The notes beneath the pieces were generated by a model. That model worked only from the letters and a program-made list of their open reading frames with translations. It ran no database searches and was not told where the DNA came from. This document shows positions 25,335 through 34,854 of a DNA stretch of 64,000 nt, in pieces. This stretch comes from Arthrobacter sp. EpRS71 (GTDB taxonomy: Bacteria; Actinomycetota; Actinomycetes; Actinomycetales; Micrococcaceae): assembly GCF_001512285.1 (NCBI RefSeq), contig NZ_LNUV01000006.1, forward strand, positions 1,904,709-1,968,708, in the 5' to 3' direction. The position numbers were made by a program, and so were the translations under genes. Position 1 is the first letter of the stretch; each line of letters opens with the position of its first letter.

Positions 25335-25345
25335 GATCGGATGTC
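25335..25345 (-). promoter_or_regulatory. Operator candidate upstream of the fucose gntR
   Basis: GATCGGATGTC, sharing TCGGATGT with the two sites between the dehydratase and FAH genes. On the minus strand it lies some 20 bases before the gntR start codon, with TACTAT (a -10 candidate) between, consistent with autoregulation. Confidence 0.6.
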
Positions 25346-25362
25346 TGTTTCCGACGCCTCCG

Positions 25363-25433
25363 CACCCAACTAAGTCGCAGTTGAGGTCGTTCTCAGCGCT
25401 GGGAACGACCTGATCTGCTACCCAGTTGGGGGC
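25363..25433. repeat. Nested inverted repeat between gntR and the ansP operon
   Basis: Outer arms CCCAACT (about 25365) and AGTTGGG (about 25424), inner arms GCAG...GGTCGTTC (25377-25391) and GAACGACC...CTGC (25403-25418). About 70 bases in all, able to fold as one long stem with small bulges. There is no coding frame. It may be a terminator-like or mobile palindromic element. Confidence 0.6.
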
Positions 25434-25442
25434 GTTAACGCA

Positions 25443-25493
25443 CGACGGCGGCACCTGGGTTCCGATTGGTACGGAACCCGGGTGCCGCCGTCG
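25443..25493. terminator. Strong hairpin terminator after ansP
   Basis: CGACGGCGGCACC and its complement GGTGCCGCCGTCG flank a further GGTTCC/GGAACC stem, giving arms of about 20 bases round an eight-base loop. It lies 33 bases past the ansP stop. Confidence 0.8.
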
Positions 25494-25525
25494 TTCGCTA
25501 TTGGAGGCTTGGCTTCTTGCCGCTG

Positions 25526-27034
25526 TTACTTGTCGCCGCCGGGCATCGGACGGTTGGCAATGACGGGCGCGCTGCCCGTATAACCGTCGCGGGTGGCGGC
25601 AATCTCATGAATCTGCTTGCGGCACAGGAACCAGCCCCACACCATGAGCCCGCAGGCAACCGCGGTGACCAACATGGTGAGCGGCGATTCGATGAACACC
25701 ATGACCAGGACGGCCAGCAGGAAGACCAAGGACAGCCAGCCCGTGTACGGGGCGCCGAACATCCGGAAGGAGGGGCGCTTCACCCAGCCCTTGTCGGACC
25801 AGCGTTTGAGCTGCATCTGGCACAGGACGATAGTGGCCCACGTGACGATGATGCCCACCGATGCGACGTTCAGGACGATCTCGAAGGCGTCGGACGGGAC
25901 CAGGTAGTTCAACGGGACGCCGAGCAGGGAAACACCGGCCGTGATGGCGATGCCGCCGTACGGAACGCCGGCCTTGTTCATACGCTGGGCGAACTTCGGG
26001 GCCGAACCGGCCACGGACATGGAGCGGAGGATACGGCCGGTGGAGTAGAGCCCTGCGTTCAACGAGGACAGCGCTGCGGTGAGCACCACGAGGTTCATGA
26101 TGACGTCCACGCCCTCAACACCAATGGAACCGAAGAACGTTACGAACGGGCTGACGCCCTTTTCGTAGGCGGTGTACGGGAGGAGGAGCGCCAGCAGGAT
26201 GACAGAACCAACGTAGAAGACGGCGATGCGGAAGACCACGGAGTTGATGGCCTTGGGCATGATCTTCTCCGGGTTGGCAGTTTCACCAGCAGCGGTTCCC
26301 ACCAGTTCGATCGAAGCGTAGGCGAACAGCACACCCTGCATCAGGATGATCATGGGCAGAATGCCGTTGGGGAAGATGCCGCCGTTGTCCGAGATGAGGC
26401 TGAAGCCCACTTCCTGTCCATCCACCGGGGTGCCGAAGATGACGAAGTACGTGCCAACCAGGAGGAAGGCCACCAGGGCGGCCACCTTGATCAACGCGAA
26501 CCAGAACTCCATCTCGCCGAAAACCTTCACGGAAACCAGGTTGAGGCAGAGGACAACCACCAGAGCAATGAGCGCCCAGGCCCACTGCGGAACGGCACCC
26601 ATCCAGGCGATGTATTTGCCGAAGAAGTTCATGTACAGGGCCACCGCTGTGATATCCACGATGGTGGTAGTGGCCCAGTTGATCCAGTAGAACCAGCCCG
26701 AGACGAACGCGGCCTTCTCGCCGTAGAACTCGCGGGCATAGGAAACGAAGGATCCCGACGACGGGCGGTGCAGAACCAGTTCACCGAGGGCGCGGAGGAT
26801 CAGGAACGCGAAGAAGCCACAGACTGCGTAGGCGATCACAAGGGAAGGACCAGCTGCGTTGAGTCGGCCACCGGCGCCAAGGAACAGCCCGGTACCGATC
26901 GCGCCGCCGATCGCAATCATCTGGATCTGGCGGGGCTTGAGGTCCTTGTGGTAGCCGGAGTCCTCCTTGTGGAGGGCTTTCTCGCTGGCGTGCGCTTGGG
27001 CCGGGACCGTGTGGTCCGTGATGGGGTTGGTCAT
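25526..27034 (-). CDS. ansP: Amino-acid permease of the APC family, probable L-asparagine permease
   Basis: 502 residues, inner-membrane amino-acid:proton symporter with about 12 helices. Seen: KDLKPRQIQMIAIGGAIGTGLFLGAGGRLNAAGPS, the AAT-family N-terminal signature, then ELVLHRPSSGSFVSYAREF and EKIMPKAINSVVFRI. AAGGA precedes ATG 27034. It is the last gene of gntR-asparaginase-aspartase-permease, so asparagine is the likely substrate; close relatives carry other amino acids. Start and family are clear, specificity is from context. Confidence 0.88.
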   Translation of the reverse strand: MTNPITDHTVPAQAHASEKALHKEDSGYHKDLKPRQIQMIAIGGAIGTGLFLGAGGRLNAAGPSLVIAYAVCGFFAFLILRALGELVLHRPSSGSFVSYAREFYGEKAAFVSGWFYWINWATTTIVDITAVALYMNFFGKYIAWMGAVPQWAWALIALVVVLCLNLVSVKVFGEMEFWFALIKVAALVAFLLVGTYFVIFGTPVDGQEVGFSLISDNGGIFPNGILPMIILMQGVLFAYASIELVGTAAGETANPEKIMPKAINSVVFRIAVFYVGSVILLALLLPYTAYEKGVSPFVTFFGSIGVEGVDVIMNLVVLTAALSSLNAGLYSTGRILRSMSVAGSAPKFAQRMNKAGVPYGGIAITAGVSLLGVPLNYLVPSDAFEIVLNVASVGIIVTWATIVLCQMQLKRWSDKGWVKRPSFRMFGAPYTGWLSLVFLLAVLVMVFIESPLTMLVTAVACGLMVWGWFLCRKQIHEIAATRDGYTGSAPVIANRPMPGGDK

Positions 27035-27172
27035 TGGAATCCTTAAGGGTGTCCTGTTGGGGGTGTCCTGTGTGCGTCCGGGGAAGGACTCGGGCACGCA
27101 GAACTAAGCCTCGTGGGGGTATGCCTCATGGGGCGGGACGGCTGGTCGTTGAGCTTACAGGCCTGATTCGGC

Positions 27173-28588
<1,416 letters not shown>

Positions 28589-28601
28589 AGCTGTCCTTGG
28601 T

Positions 28602-29609
28602 TTAGTTGCTGAAAATTTGGGCTGCGCGGAGCTCGCCGACCGGAAGGCCGCCGCCCAGCACAGGTGGGCTCTGAAGTGTGTCCAGGCTGCCGCCGTCGAC
28701 GCCCAACCGGCGAAGAACCTCAACGGTGATGGGCATGCGGGCGCGATCGCCGCCGTCGGAAATCTTCACCGCGACGCCGGTGCCGTCCGGGAGGCCAACC
28801 AGTTGGAGGCCTTCAAAGCCGTCCTTCGCGAGCAGGCCGGGAACGGCGCGCATGAGGGCGGTGACGTCGCGGCCTTCACCCGCCACCATCTCCGGGAACC
28901 GGCGCATGGCGTGGGCAACCTTGCCTTCGTCGGTGCTTTCGTCGGCAGCGGCGAGACGGCCATAAGCGCGTGCCATGCCATGCAGGGAGTGAGCGAAGAG
29001 GGGCGTTCCGCAGCCGTCCGTGCTGACAGCAGCGGCTTCCTCGCCGGTGAGATCAGTGATGGTGTCGCGGACCAGGACCTGTAACGGGTGCTCGGGGTGC
29101 AAGTACCCCTCCACAGGCCAGCCGTTGATGACGCAGACGGCGGCCATGGACGCGTGCTTGCCGGAGCAATTCTGCGCGACTTGGGTGGGGCCGTTGCCGG
29201 CGCGCAGCCAATCCTCGCGCTCCTTCACTCCATAGGGGAGGTCCGTGCTGTTGTCCAAGGCGGCCTCGGTGAGGCCGTGCAGCTTCAGGATTTCGCTGGC
29301 ACCGTCGCGGTGCATCGGTGCGCCGGAGTGACTGGCAGCGGTGAGTGCAAGGAGGTTTTGGGGGAGATCCAGGCCCGCCTTGAGCAGGGCTACAGCCTGC
29401 AATGGCTTCAGGCTTGAGCGCGGGTACATCGGCGCGTCCGGTTCGCCGGCCTCGACGGCAGTGCTGCCGTCCTTGTGGAGGGCGATCAGCGATCCGTAGT
29501 GGATGCTCTCCACCAAGCCGTCGCGGGTTACCTCTACGAGCGGGACGTGGTGGGGTGGCTTTATGTTCTGTGCCGCGGCCTTGTGGGCCGGTGCTGCAGG
29601 GGCGGGCAT
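28602..29609 (-). CDS. L-asparaginase (Asparaginase_II / Rhizobium-type family)
   Basis: 335 residues. Hydrolyses asparagine to aspartate and ammonia; this family (PF06089-like) is unrelated in sequence to E. coli AnsA/AnsB. Seen: MYPRSSLKPLQAVALLKAG, LTAASHSGAPMHRDGA, GVKEREDWLRAG, NCSGKHASMAAVC and VSTDGCGTPLFA, the conserved Ser/Lys/Cys blocks of the group. AAAGGA lies five bases before ATG 29609, so I prefer it to ATG 29630, which would overlap the gntR stop. Downstream are aspA and ansP. Confidence 0.9.
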   Translation of the reverse strand: MPAPAAPAHKAAAQNIKPPHHVPLVEVTRDGLVESIHYGSLIALHKDGSTAVEAGEPDAPMYPRSSLKPLQAVALLKAGLDLPQNLLALTAASHSGAPMHRDGASEILKLHGLTEAALDNSTDLPYGVKEREDWLRAGNGPTQVAQNCSGKHASMAAVCVINGWPVEGYLHPEHPLQVLVRDTITDLTGEEAAAVSTDGCGTPLFAHSLHGMARAYGRLAAADESTDEGKVAHAMRRFPEMVAGEGRDVTALMRAVPGLLAKDGFEGLQLVGLPDGTGVAVKISDGGDRARMPITVEVLRRLGVDGGSLDTLQSPPVLGGGLPVGELRAAQIFSN

Positions 29610-29626
29610 AGTGTCCTTTAGATGTG

Positions 29627-30346
29627 TCATTTGCTGAGGATCGTGTCCAGTGCAACGCTGACGGCCTGCAGGTGAGCGGCCATGGCTTTGCTTGCGGCTT
29701 CGGAGTCGCCCGCCTCGATGGCGTTGAGTACGGCAACGTGTTCCTCATCCGAGCGGTGTTGCCGGTCTGCAACGAGGTTCAAGGTTTCGGACTGGTGGGC
29801 CAACGCCTCACGGATATCCGAGACGACGCTGGCAAACACCCGGTTCCCGCTGGCGCGGGCAACGGCCGAATGGAAGCTGGCGTCAAGGTTCACCCACGCT
29901 TCGGGATCGTTCTCCGTGAGCATCTCCTGGACGATGTCCTTAAGGTGCTCGAGCTCTTCGTCAGTCCTTCTCTGAGCCGCCAGTCCCGCTGCCGGGATCT
30001 CGATGTGAGGACGTGCTTCGTTAAGATCGCGTGCACTGTACTGACCCAAGGTAAGGTCATTAGCAACCTTGTTGGCCACAATGAACGTGCCCTTGCCGGT
30101 CTTGGTCACGGTGAGGCCCAAGGTGTTGCAGGACCTCAGCGCTTCCCTGATGACGGAGCGGCTTACACCGTACTGGCCTGCAAGCGTTGCCTCGGAACTC
30201 AGCTTGGTGCCGATATCGAACTGGCCGCCCTCAATGGCACGCCGGAGGGCCGCAAAGACCGCTTCCGCTGCGGAAATGCGAGAGATGGGCGTATGCCCAC
30301 CCTTGGGATCATGCTGTCCGGCTGTCCGGCTGTCTGACAGGTTCAC
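29627..30346 (-). CDS. GntR-family regulator (FadR/FCD type) of the asparagine operon
   Basis: About 239 residues from GTG 30346. HTH: KLSSEATLAGQYGVSRSVIREALRSCNTLGLTVTKTGKGTFIV; FCD domain: ARPHIEIPAAGLAAQRRTDEELEHL, then NLDASFHSAVARASGN and RSDEEHVAVLNAI with the His positions. It is the first gene of the operon and 17 bases upstream of the asparaginase, so it is very likely the local regulator responding to asparagine, aspartate or fumarate. The start is uncertain: the first 25 residues are not conserved-looking, and other frames upstream are open. Confidence 0.88.
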   Translation of the reverse strand: MNLSDSRTAGQHDPKGGHTPISRISAAEAVFAALRRAIEGGQFDIGTKLSSEATLAGQYGVSRSVIREALRSCNTLGLTVTKTGKGTFIVANKVANDLTLGQYSARDLNEARPHIEIPAAGLAAQRRTDEELEHLKDIVQEMLTENDPEAWVNLDASFHSAVARASGNRVFASVVSDIREALAHQSETLNLVADRQHRSDEEHVAVLNAIEAGDSEAASKAMAAHLQAVSVALDTILSK

Positions 30347-30496
30347 GCTTTGAATATGGCACGGGTCACAAGGGGCTGTCAACGCTGAAAGAGTCGCTTC
30401 ACGCTTTGGCGTCACTTGCCGGTCTCTGGCCAGTCTGTGGGCAGCCCGATGCGTCGGTCTTTGGGCCGGGCGCTGCGCGGTCCCGCACAATGGACC

Positions 30497-31003
30497 ATGC
30501 TCTTCACCAAAAAGTCCCTCACGGCGGACGGGTTTACTGGATTCCGGCCGATCGACGAACTCGACCCCATGAGGATTCCCCAAGGCCCCGGCATCTTCGC
30601 GATCCTTCGTGCCGCCGATTTCGAGCCCGCGTTCCTCAGTAAGAGCACTGCAGGCACGTTCAAGAAAAAGGACCCCTCGCTCAAGCGCGAAGCCCTGGAA
30701 TCCGAATGGGTTCCCGACGCTTCTGTGCTGTACATCGGCAAGGCCAGCGCCGGAAGCCAAGGCAACCGCGGGCTCCGCAAACAGATCCAAGAGTTCCTGG
30801 ACTACGGCCGCGGGCGGCCTACCGTCGTGTGGGACGCACGGCTCATCTGGCAACTCCGCGACGCGCTGGACCTGATCATCGCGTGGAAGGAACTCCCGGC
30901 TTCCGAGGTAAATTCGGCCGAGGCCGCCTACCACGCAGGCTTTGTTGACGCCCATGGGCGCCTGCCTTTTGCCAACTTGGTCCAGGCGCGATCCAAGAAG
31001 TAA
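30497..31003 (+). CDS. GIY-YIG-like nuclease-fold protein
   Basis: 168 residues from ATG 30497. GPGIFAI (residues 30-36) and VLYIGKA (77-83) look like the two strands of a GIY-YIG fold, followed by NRGLRKQIQEFLDYG, which would carry the catalytic Arg helix. The 46-residue gap between the two motifs is much longer than usual and is Lys/Glu-rich (TFKKKDPSLKREA), so either there is an insertion or the resemblance is distant. No clear ribosome site. Neighbour is a 2H-phosphoesterase-like protein. DNA or RNA nuclease activity is possible but untested. Confidence 0.6.
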   Translation: MLFTKKSLTADGFTGFRPIDELDPMRIPQGPGIFAILRAADFEPAFLSKSTAGTFKKKDPSLKREALESEWVPDASVLYIGKASAGSQGNRGLRKQIQEFLDYGRGRPTVVWDARLIWQLRDALDLIIAWKELPASEVNSAEAAYHAGFVDAHGRLPFANLVQARSKK

Positions 31004-31087
31004 AACCCGGCACAACGCGAAAAGCAGTACGACGGCGGCGGCCGGGTTCCGCCGTCGGCCTCCCGCTCGCAGGGCGTTCGGCGCATA

Positions 31088-31705
31088 ATGGCAACCATGA
31101 CGGGCAGCAATGCCACTGCAGGCAAACCGCATGGAACTCGAATCACTGTTGAGGTGCCCGTCCTGCGCGTGGGTGCAGGTCCTTCGGAGTACGAGGGACT
31201 GAACCGGTTCGTCGACGCCCTGCGGAAGCCTCAGGGCTTGCACTTGACCCTTCTGCATGTCGGCATATTCGAAGAGCTGGGCAGGGACATCGATGCCTGG
31301 ACCAAAGGGTTGTCTCCTCCGGAGAAGACACTTCCGGAGATCGCCAGTTGGTTGACGGAGTTACCGGTGTTGCAGGGCTTTTTGGGGAAATCGGACAAAC
31401 TGATCCCTCTGGGCGGTGGACGTCTGTTGGGACTCGAGGTGGACGTGCCGCAGGAGGTTCACGATTACCAGGCGCTATTGGTTCAAGGTCTCCACGTGCT
31501 CCTTGATGATCTTGGCCTGGACAACATTGACGACTTCATTCTCAGCTCACCCGCGCTCGGCTACAGGTCACCCCGGTGGTTGCCCCACATCGCCGTCGGT
31601 AAGGCCCGCACCCGCCACGAGCCGGAGATGGAGATCGCTCCCGTGGCCATCGAATTCGGAGACTCACGAATCCGCAACCGGGAGGCGCTCCCAGAGCCGG
31701 AATGA
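31088..31705 (+). CDS. 2H-phosphoesterase / 2'-5' RNA-ligase-like protein
   Basis: 205 residues. HLTL at 52-55 and HIAV at 167-170 are placed like the two HxT/S motifs of 2H phosphoesterases, each following a hydrophobic strand (GLHLTLLHVG, WLPHIAVGKA). The second motif has Ala instead of Thr/Ser, so activity may be altered. Members process cyclic phosphates in RNA or nucleotides. ATG 31088, with a second ATG three codons later. It lies 84 bases after the GIY-YIG-like gene on the same strand. Confidence 0.6.
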   Translation: MATMTGSNATAGKPHGTRITVEVPVLRVGAGPSEYEGLNRFVDALRKPQGLHLTLLHVGIFEELGRDIDAWTKGLSPPEKTLPEIASWLTELPVLQGFLGKSDKLIPLGGGRLLGLEVDVPQEVHDYQALLVQGLHVLLDDLGLDNIDDFILSSPALGYRSPRWLPHIAVGKARTRHEPEMEIAPVAIEFGDSRIRNREALPEPE

Positions 31706-31787
31706 CTCGGTTCTTGGCGGCGATGCCGTTTAAGTTCTACGGCCGGTAAAATAGTATGTGTCTCCCGTTTTCTACCTGAGGACTTCC

Positions 31788-32249
31788 ATGCAGCCCCGCA
31801 CCTTGTTCCGTACCGTTGCATTCGCCGAGGCCGTGACATGGACGCTGCTGTTGATCGGACTGTTCCTCAAGTACGTCACACGCACCACCGACGTTGGTGT
31901 GAGTATTGCCGGAGGCATCCACGGCTTCGTTTTCCTTTGCTACGCCGCGACGGCCGCCTTCACCTGGATCAACCAGAAATGGTCCACCCGGACGGGCCTG
32001 CTCGCCATTGGTTCAGCAGTTATCCCGTACGCCACCATCCCCACCGAGAAGTCGCTCGACCGCCGCGGTCTCCTTGACGGCGGATGGCGTTTGGCTGCCG
32101 GAGGCGAGAAACCTCAAGGAGGCTTCGAGAAAGCCCAGGCTTGGGTTCTGCGGAACCCGATTCTTGCCGTAGTTGTCACCCTCGTTGCAGTCGGAGCCGT
32201 CTTCAGCTTCCTGTTGTTCATGGGCCCTCCAGGTACCTGGTTTTCCTAG
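31788..32249 (+). CDS. DUF3817 membrane protein
   Basis: 153 residues with three or four hydrophobic segments (TVAFAEAVTWTLLLIGLFLKYV; GGIHGFVFLCYAATAAFTW; ILAVVVTLVAVGAVFSFLLFMGPP). The FAEAVTWTLLLIGLFLKYV plus GGIHGFVF pattern is that of DUF3817. The region TRTGLLAIGSAVIPYATIPTEKSLDRRG suggests a cytosolic loop. TGAGGA precedes ATG 31788. Function unknown. It is followed by a strong terminator. Confidence 0.85.
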   Translation: MQPRTLFRTVAFAEAVTWTLLLIGLFLKYVTRTTDVGVSIAGGIHGFVFLCYAATAAFTWINQKWSTRTGLLAIGSAVIPYATIPTEKSLDRRGLLDGGWRLAAGGEKPQGGFEKAQAWVLRNPILAVVVTLVAVGAVFSFLLFMGPPGTWFS

Positions 32250-32262
32250 AGGTCGGCCGGCG

Positions 32263-32296
32263 AAAGAATCGGTTCTTCGGAACCGGTTCTTTTTTC
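32263..32296 (+). terminator. Rho-independent terminator after the DUF3817 gene
   Basis: AAAGAATCGGTTC pairs with GAACCGGTTCTTT (12 of 13, the odd pair being a wobble) around a TTCG tetraloop, followed by TTTTTC. Textbook form. Confidence 0.9.
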
Positions 32297-32331
32297 ACTT
32301 AAGGAGAAGGATCCCTGCCTTCATGCTCCGT

Positions 32332-32415
32332 CACTACCCACTTTGAATCGTGGATGGTCTCGACGCGCCGACTTTGTGGTGTGTCGACAGGATTAGTCGA
32401 TCAAAGTGGGTGGTG
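32332..32415. repeat. Long-range inverted repeat at the 3' end of the PKD gene
   Basis: CACTACCCACTTTGA (32332-32346) pairs with TCAAAGTGGGTGGTG (32401-32415), 14 of 15 matches, across a 54-base middle that itself holds TCGAC/GTCGA arms. It lies ten bases from the stop of the minus-strand PKD gene, so it could be its terminator. Confidence 0.6.
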
Positions 32416-32424
32416 GCGGTACGT

Positions 32425-33360
32425 CTACCTGGACACTGCCTCGGGGCAGCCCCAGGAGTTGGGGTTTTCTTGGCAGGTGTCGGCGACGAGTGCTTTTTCT
32501 GTTTTCCAGACGTGGATGGTTTTGGTGGGTGTGGTGATGTCGAGGGTGCCATTGATGGGTAGTGGTGGGCCGTTGTTGACGGAGTAGGTGCCGGTGAAGC
32601 TGGTTGTGATGGTTGCTGGGTAGTTGCCGGTGTTGGTGTAAATGTGGCTGGTGCGGGTTTCGGTGGTGAGCCATTCGGTTTCGGGGATGGGGTAGCCGGC
32701 GGCGGGTGTTGGGCCGAGGGTGGTGCCGTCTCCGAAGCTGTAGCTGTAGTTGGTGGGTTTGGTGGTGAGGTGGACTGTTTGGCCGAGGATGGTGAGGTCG
32801 AAGGCCTGTTCGCCGGCGGTGGTGTAGAAGTTGGTGGGTCCGCCTTTGAGGGTGTGGGGGAAGGGCTGGGCTTCGAGGGTTCCGGGGTTGACGGGTAGTT
32901 GTCGGAAGTCGTTGAGGATCCGGGCGGCGATGTTGGCCAGGACGTTTTCGGGTTGGGGGTCGTAGAGGCAGGTGGGGCCGCTGACTGCCGGGTAGTCGGT
33001 CCAGGTGGGATTCGTGATGGATTTCGGAGCCTGCCGCCAGATCACGGGGGTGCCTTCTTCCCCGTCAGGTGTTTTGGCCGGGCATTCCATGGTGAGGCAC
33101 CCTCTGTCGGGCGTGTCTGTTCCGCCTGCCCGGCAATGAATGTCGGCCATGTACTGATTCGGGTCCTCAGCTGCGTCTGGTCCAAGATTCGTGGAGGGGA
33201 CGCCGGTGACTGGATCGATGGTGAACTCGGCGCGTATATCGATGGCAGTGTCGTGTTTTCCAATGCTGACACGCGGCTCGTCATCGGCAACTGAGGGGGC
33301 GGCACCGGAAAACGCGCATGCTGCGATGGCGATGAGCAAGAACAGACTGTGACGAGACAC
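32425..33360 (-). CDS. Secreted protein with a PKD-like domain
   Basis: 311 residues from GTG 33360. N-terminal signal peptide: SRHSLFLLIAIAACAFSGAAPSVA, cleavage likely after ...SVA. The central part has several Cys (MADIHCRAGG, GCLTMECPAK, GPTCLYDP) that could form disulfides. Near residues 210-270 YSYSFGDGTTLG...SHIYTNTGNYPATITTSF is a PKD-type beta-sandwich. The last residues are Cys-containing (DTCQENPNSWGCP). It starts eight bases after a lipoprotein stop, so the two form one surface unit. Codon use favours ACC/AAC/CCA. Function unknown; adhesion or cell-wall binding is possible. Confidence 0.75.
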   Translation of the reverse strand: MSRHSLFLLIAIAACAFSGAAPSVADDEPRVSIGKHDTAIDIRAEFTIDPVTGVPSTNLGPDAAEDPNQYMADIHCRAGGTDTPDRGCLTMECPAKTPDGEEGTPVIWRQAPKSITNPTWTDYPAVSGPTCLYDPQPENVLANIAARILNDFRQLPVNPGTLEAQPFPHTLKGGPTNFYTTAGEQAFDLTILGQTVHLTTKPTNYSYSFGDGTTLGPTPAAGYPIPETEWLTTETRTSHIYTNTGNYPATITTSFTGTYSVNNGPPLPINGTLDITTPTKTIHVWKTEKALVADTCQENPNSWGCPEAVSR

Positions 33361-33368
33361 GCGCACGA

Positions 33369-34040
33369 CTAACCCACGATCAATCCGTTGTCGATGACCT
33401 GCCAACTGCCGTTCCGATAGGTGGCCATCACAGCTTCGGCCGTGTTGTACTCAGGAGTCATTTGCTGGCCGGAGCTCCCGTCGGCGTCGTAATACTGTAT
33501 TTGTTCTTGAAGAACCTGCACCTTCGCAGGTTGCTCGACTAAACCCTCTTGCCAGAGGACTTCTATGACTGGCGTAGTTATGCGGCCGCCAACTACCCAG
33601 CGGCCGTTTGTGTAATTCAGCTCCACAGCTTTCTTGTATGCGGCACCGGAAACCGTCATGACATCCGTCGACTCACTCCATGGCCCCAGGTCACCGGTTT
33701 CCGTCGCATAGGAATAGGTCGCGTACCAGTACCCGATAAACGCCTCCAGCCCGGCCTTTGAGTTCTCCTTCGCCAGTTCGGGCATCACGGGAACGGGGAC
33801 GTTCTGTGCCTTCCCCGTTGCGTCGGCGGGTTTGTACGCAGGGGAGGCAGTCGGAGTAGCCGAAGCCGCCGGAGACGATTCGCTCACGGTGGGTGACGCC
33901 GTCGTCGAGCTGGTCTCTGACGGTGGGCTGCTCGGTGCGGAGCCACCCTGGCAGCCGCTGAGGAGGACGACAGCGGTCAAACAAAATGCTGCTGTTCGGG
34001 CGTGAACCAAAGGAAAAGTGGCAAACGAAAGGCGTGACAT
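33369..34040 (-). CDS. Lipoprotein, DUF6318-like
   Basis: 223 residues. The signal ends in the lipobox LLSGC (Cys about 30), followed by a Ser/Thr/Pro/Ala-rich linker of about 45 residues and a folded domain of about 150 (PELAKENSKAGLEAFIGYWYATYSYATETGDLGPW ... YNTAEAVMATYRNGSWQVIDNGLIVG). This plan resembles NTF2-like/DUF6318 lipoproteins of Micrococcaceae. It probably sits on the outer face of the membrane. Operon partner: the PKD protein eight bases downstream. Confidence 0.75.
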   Translation of the reverse strand: MSRLSFATFPLVHARTAAFCLTAVVLLSGCQGGSAPSSPPSETSSTTASPTVSESSPAASATPTASPAYKPADATGKAQNVPVPVMPELAKENSKAGLEAFIGYWYATYSYATETGDLGPWSESTDVMTVSGAAYKKAVELNYTNGRWVVGGRITTPVIEVLWQEGLVEQPAKVQVLQEQIQYYDADGSSGQQMTPEYNTAEAVMATYRNGSWQVIDNGLIVG

Positions 34041-34151
34041 GACGGGCTCCCCAGCAGCTGTTTGGCGGTGTGCCGGTCAGTCTAGGCCGGGGTCGGGCAA
34101 CTCTTCATGTCAGAAAACGCGGCCTGTGGATAACCGCTAGTTGGGACCGGC

Positions 34152-34532
34152 CTAGCCCCGCAGCTTCTCCATTTCCCGGCGGTCCTTCTTGGTTGGCCGG
34201 CCGGCGCCGCGGTCGCGCTGGGGGAGTCCGAGCTTCGGGGCTACGGGGCGCGGGGGAGTGTGGTCGGTGAAGCAGTGGGAGGCGGCTTCGGCACCTACAC
34301 GCTTCGCGATGAGTCGCCGCACCTCCAAGATCCGCTCCCACCCGGACTCGCGGACCCGGATGGTGTCTCCAATGATCACGCTCTGCGAAGCCTTGACGGG
34401 GTTGCCGTTGATGCGAATATGCCCGGCCCGGCAGGCGGCGGTGGCAGCGGAACGGGTCTTGTACGCGCGGATTGCCCACAGCCAAGCGTCGACGCGGACG
34501 TTGGCCGGGGACGACGACGGGATGCTCATCAT
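34152..34532 (-). CDS. S4-domain RNA-binding protein (Hsp15-like)
   Basis: 126 residues. The S4 domain spans about residues 12-70: RVDAWLWAIRAYKTRSAATAACRAGHIRINGNPVKASQSVIIGDTIRV. The basic C-terminal tail (PQRDRGAGRPTKKDRREMEKL) matches Hsp15/RlbA-type proteins, which in E. coli bind stalled 50S subunits carrying nascent chains. It stands alone, divergent from a MATE gene. Confidence 0.9.
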   Translation of the reverse strand: MMSIPSSSPANVRVDAWLWAIRAYKTRSAATAACRAGHIRINGNPVKASQSVIIGDTIRVRESGWERILEVRRLIAKRVGAEAASHCFTDHTPPRPVAPKLGLPQRDRGAGRPTKKDRREMEKLRG

Positions 34533-34854
34533 TGAATTGTCGCCGATAACAAGGCTCTGTGCACGGACGCACTATCAAGGCGCCAGGGTGGCTGGAGCGC
34601 TGGCGGAGTGGACCAGCAATGTGACTTGCTGAAATTCAGCACTAGCTATATGGCGTCCGGTATCTTGCAAGCCGTATTTAGGATTATTTATCTACGTGTC
34701 TGGAATTACTTATTCTACGAAATTGAGAAGCTCCTCAGATGCGAATAACGTGTGTTAGCGTGTGACTCGTGCCGGTCAGTACGCCGCGCTTATGACAAAG
34801 TCACCGACGCAGTGCCGGTGGCCATGCGGCGGTAGCCGGCAGAAAGCCAGTGTG
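34533..34854. other. AT-rich spacer upstream of the MATE gene
   Basis: Gene-free. The stretch 34640-34760 is clearly lower in GC than its surroundings (TATTTAGGATTATTTATC and TTACTTATTCTACG), as expected of a promoter region with upstream A/T elements or of acquired DNA. No repeat or palindrome stands out. An in-frame ATG at 34762 would add 31 residues to the MATE protein, but they are not hydrophobic or family-like. Confidence 0.5.

Noticed and set aside
25466..27046. Long plus-strand open frame (over 500 codons) opposite ansP
   Set aside because: It is antisense to a clear amino-acid permease, is rich in His/Gln/Asp without any domain pattern, and has no ribosome site: a high-GC shadow.
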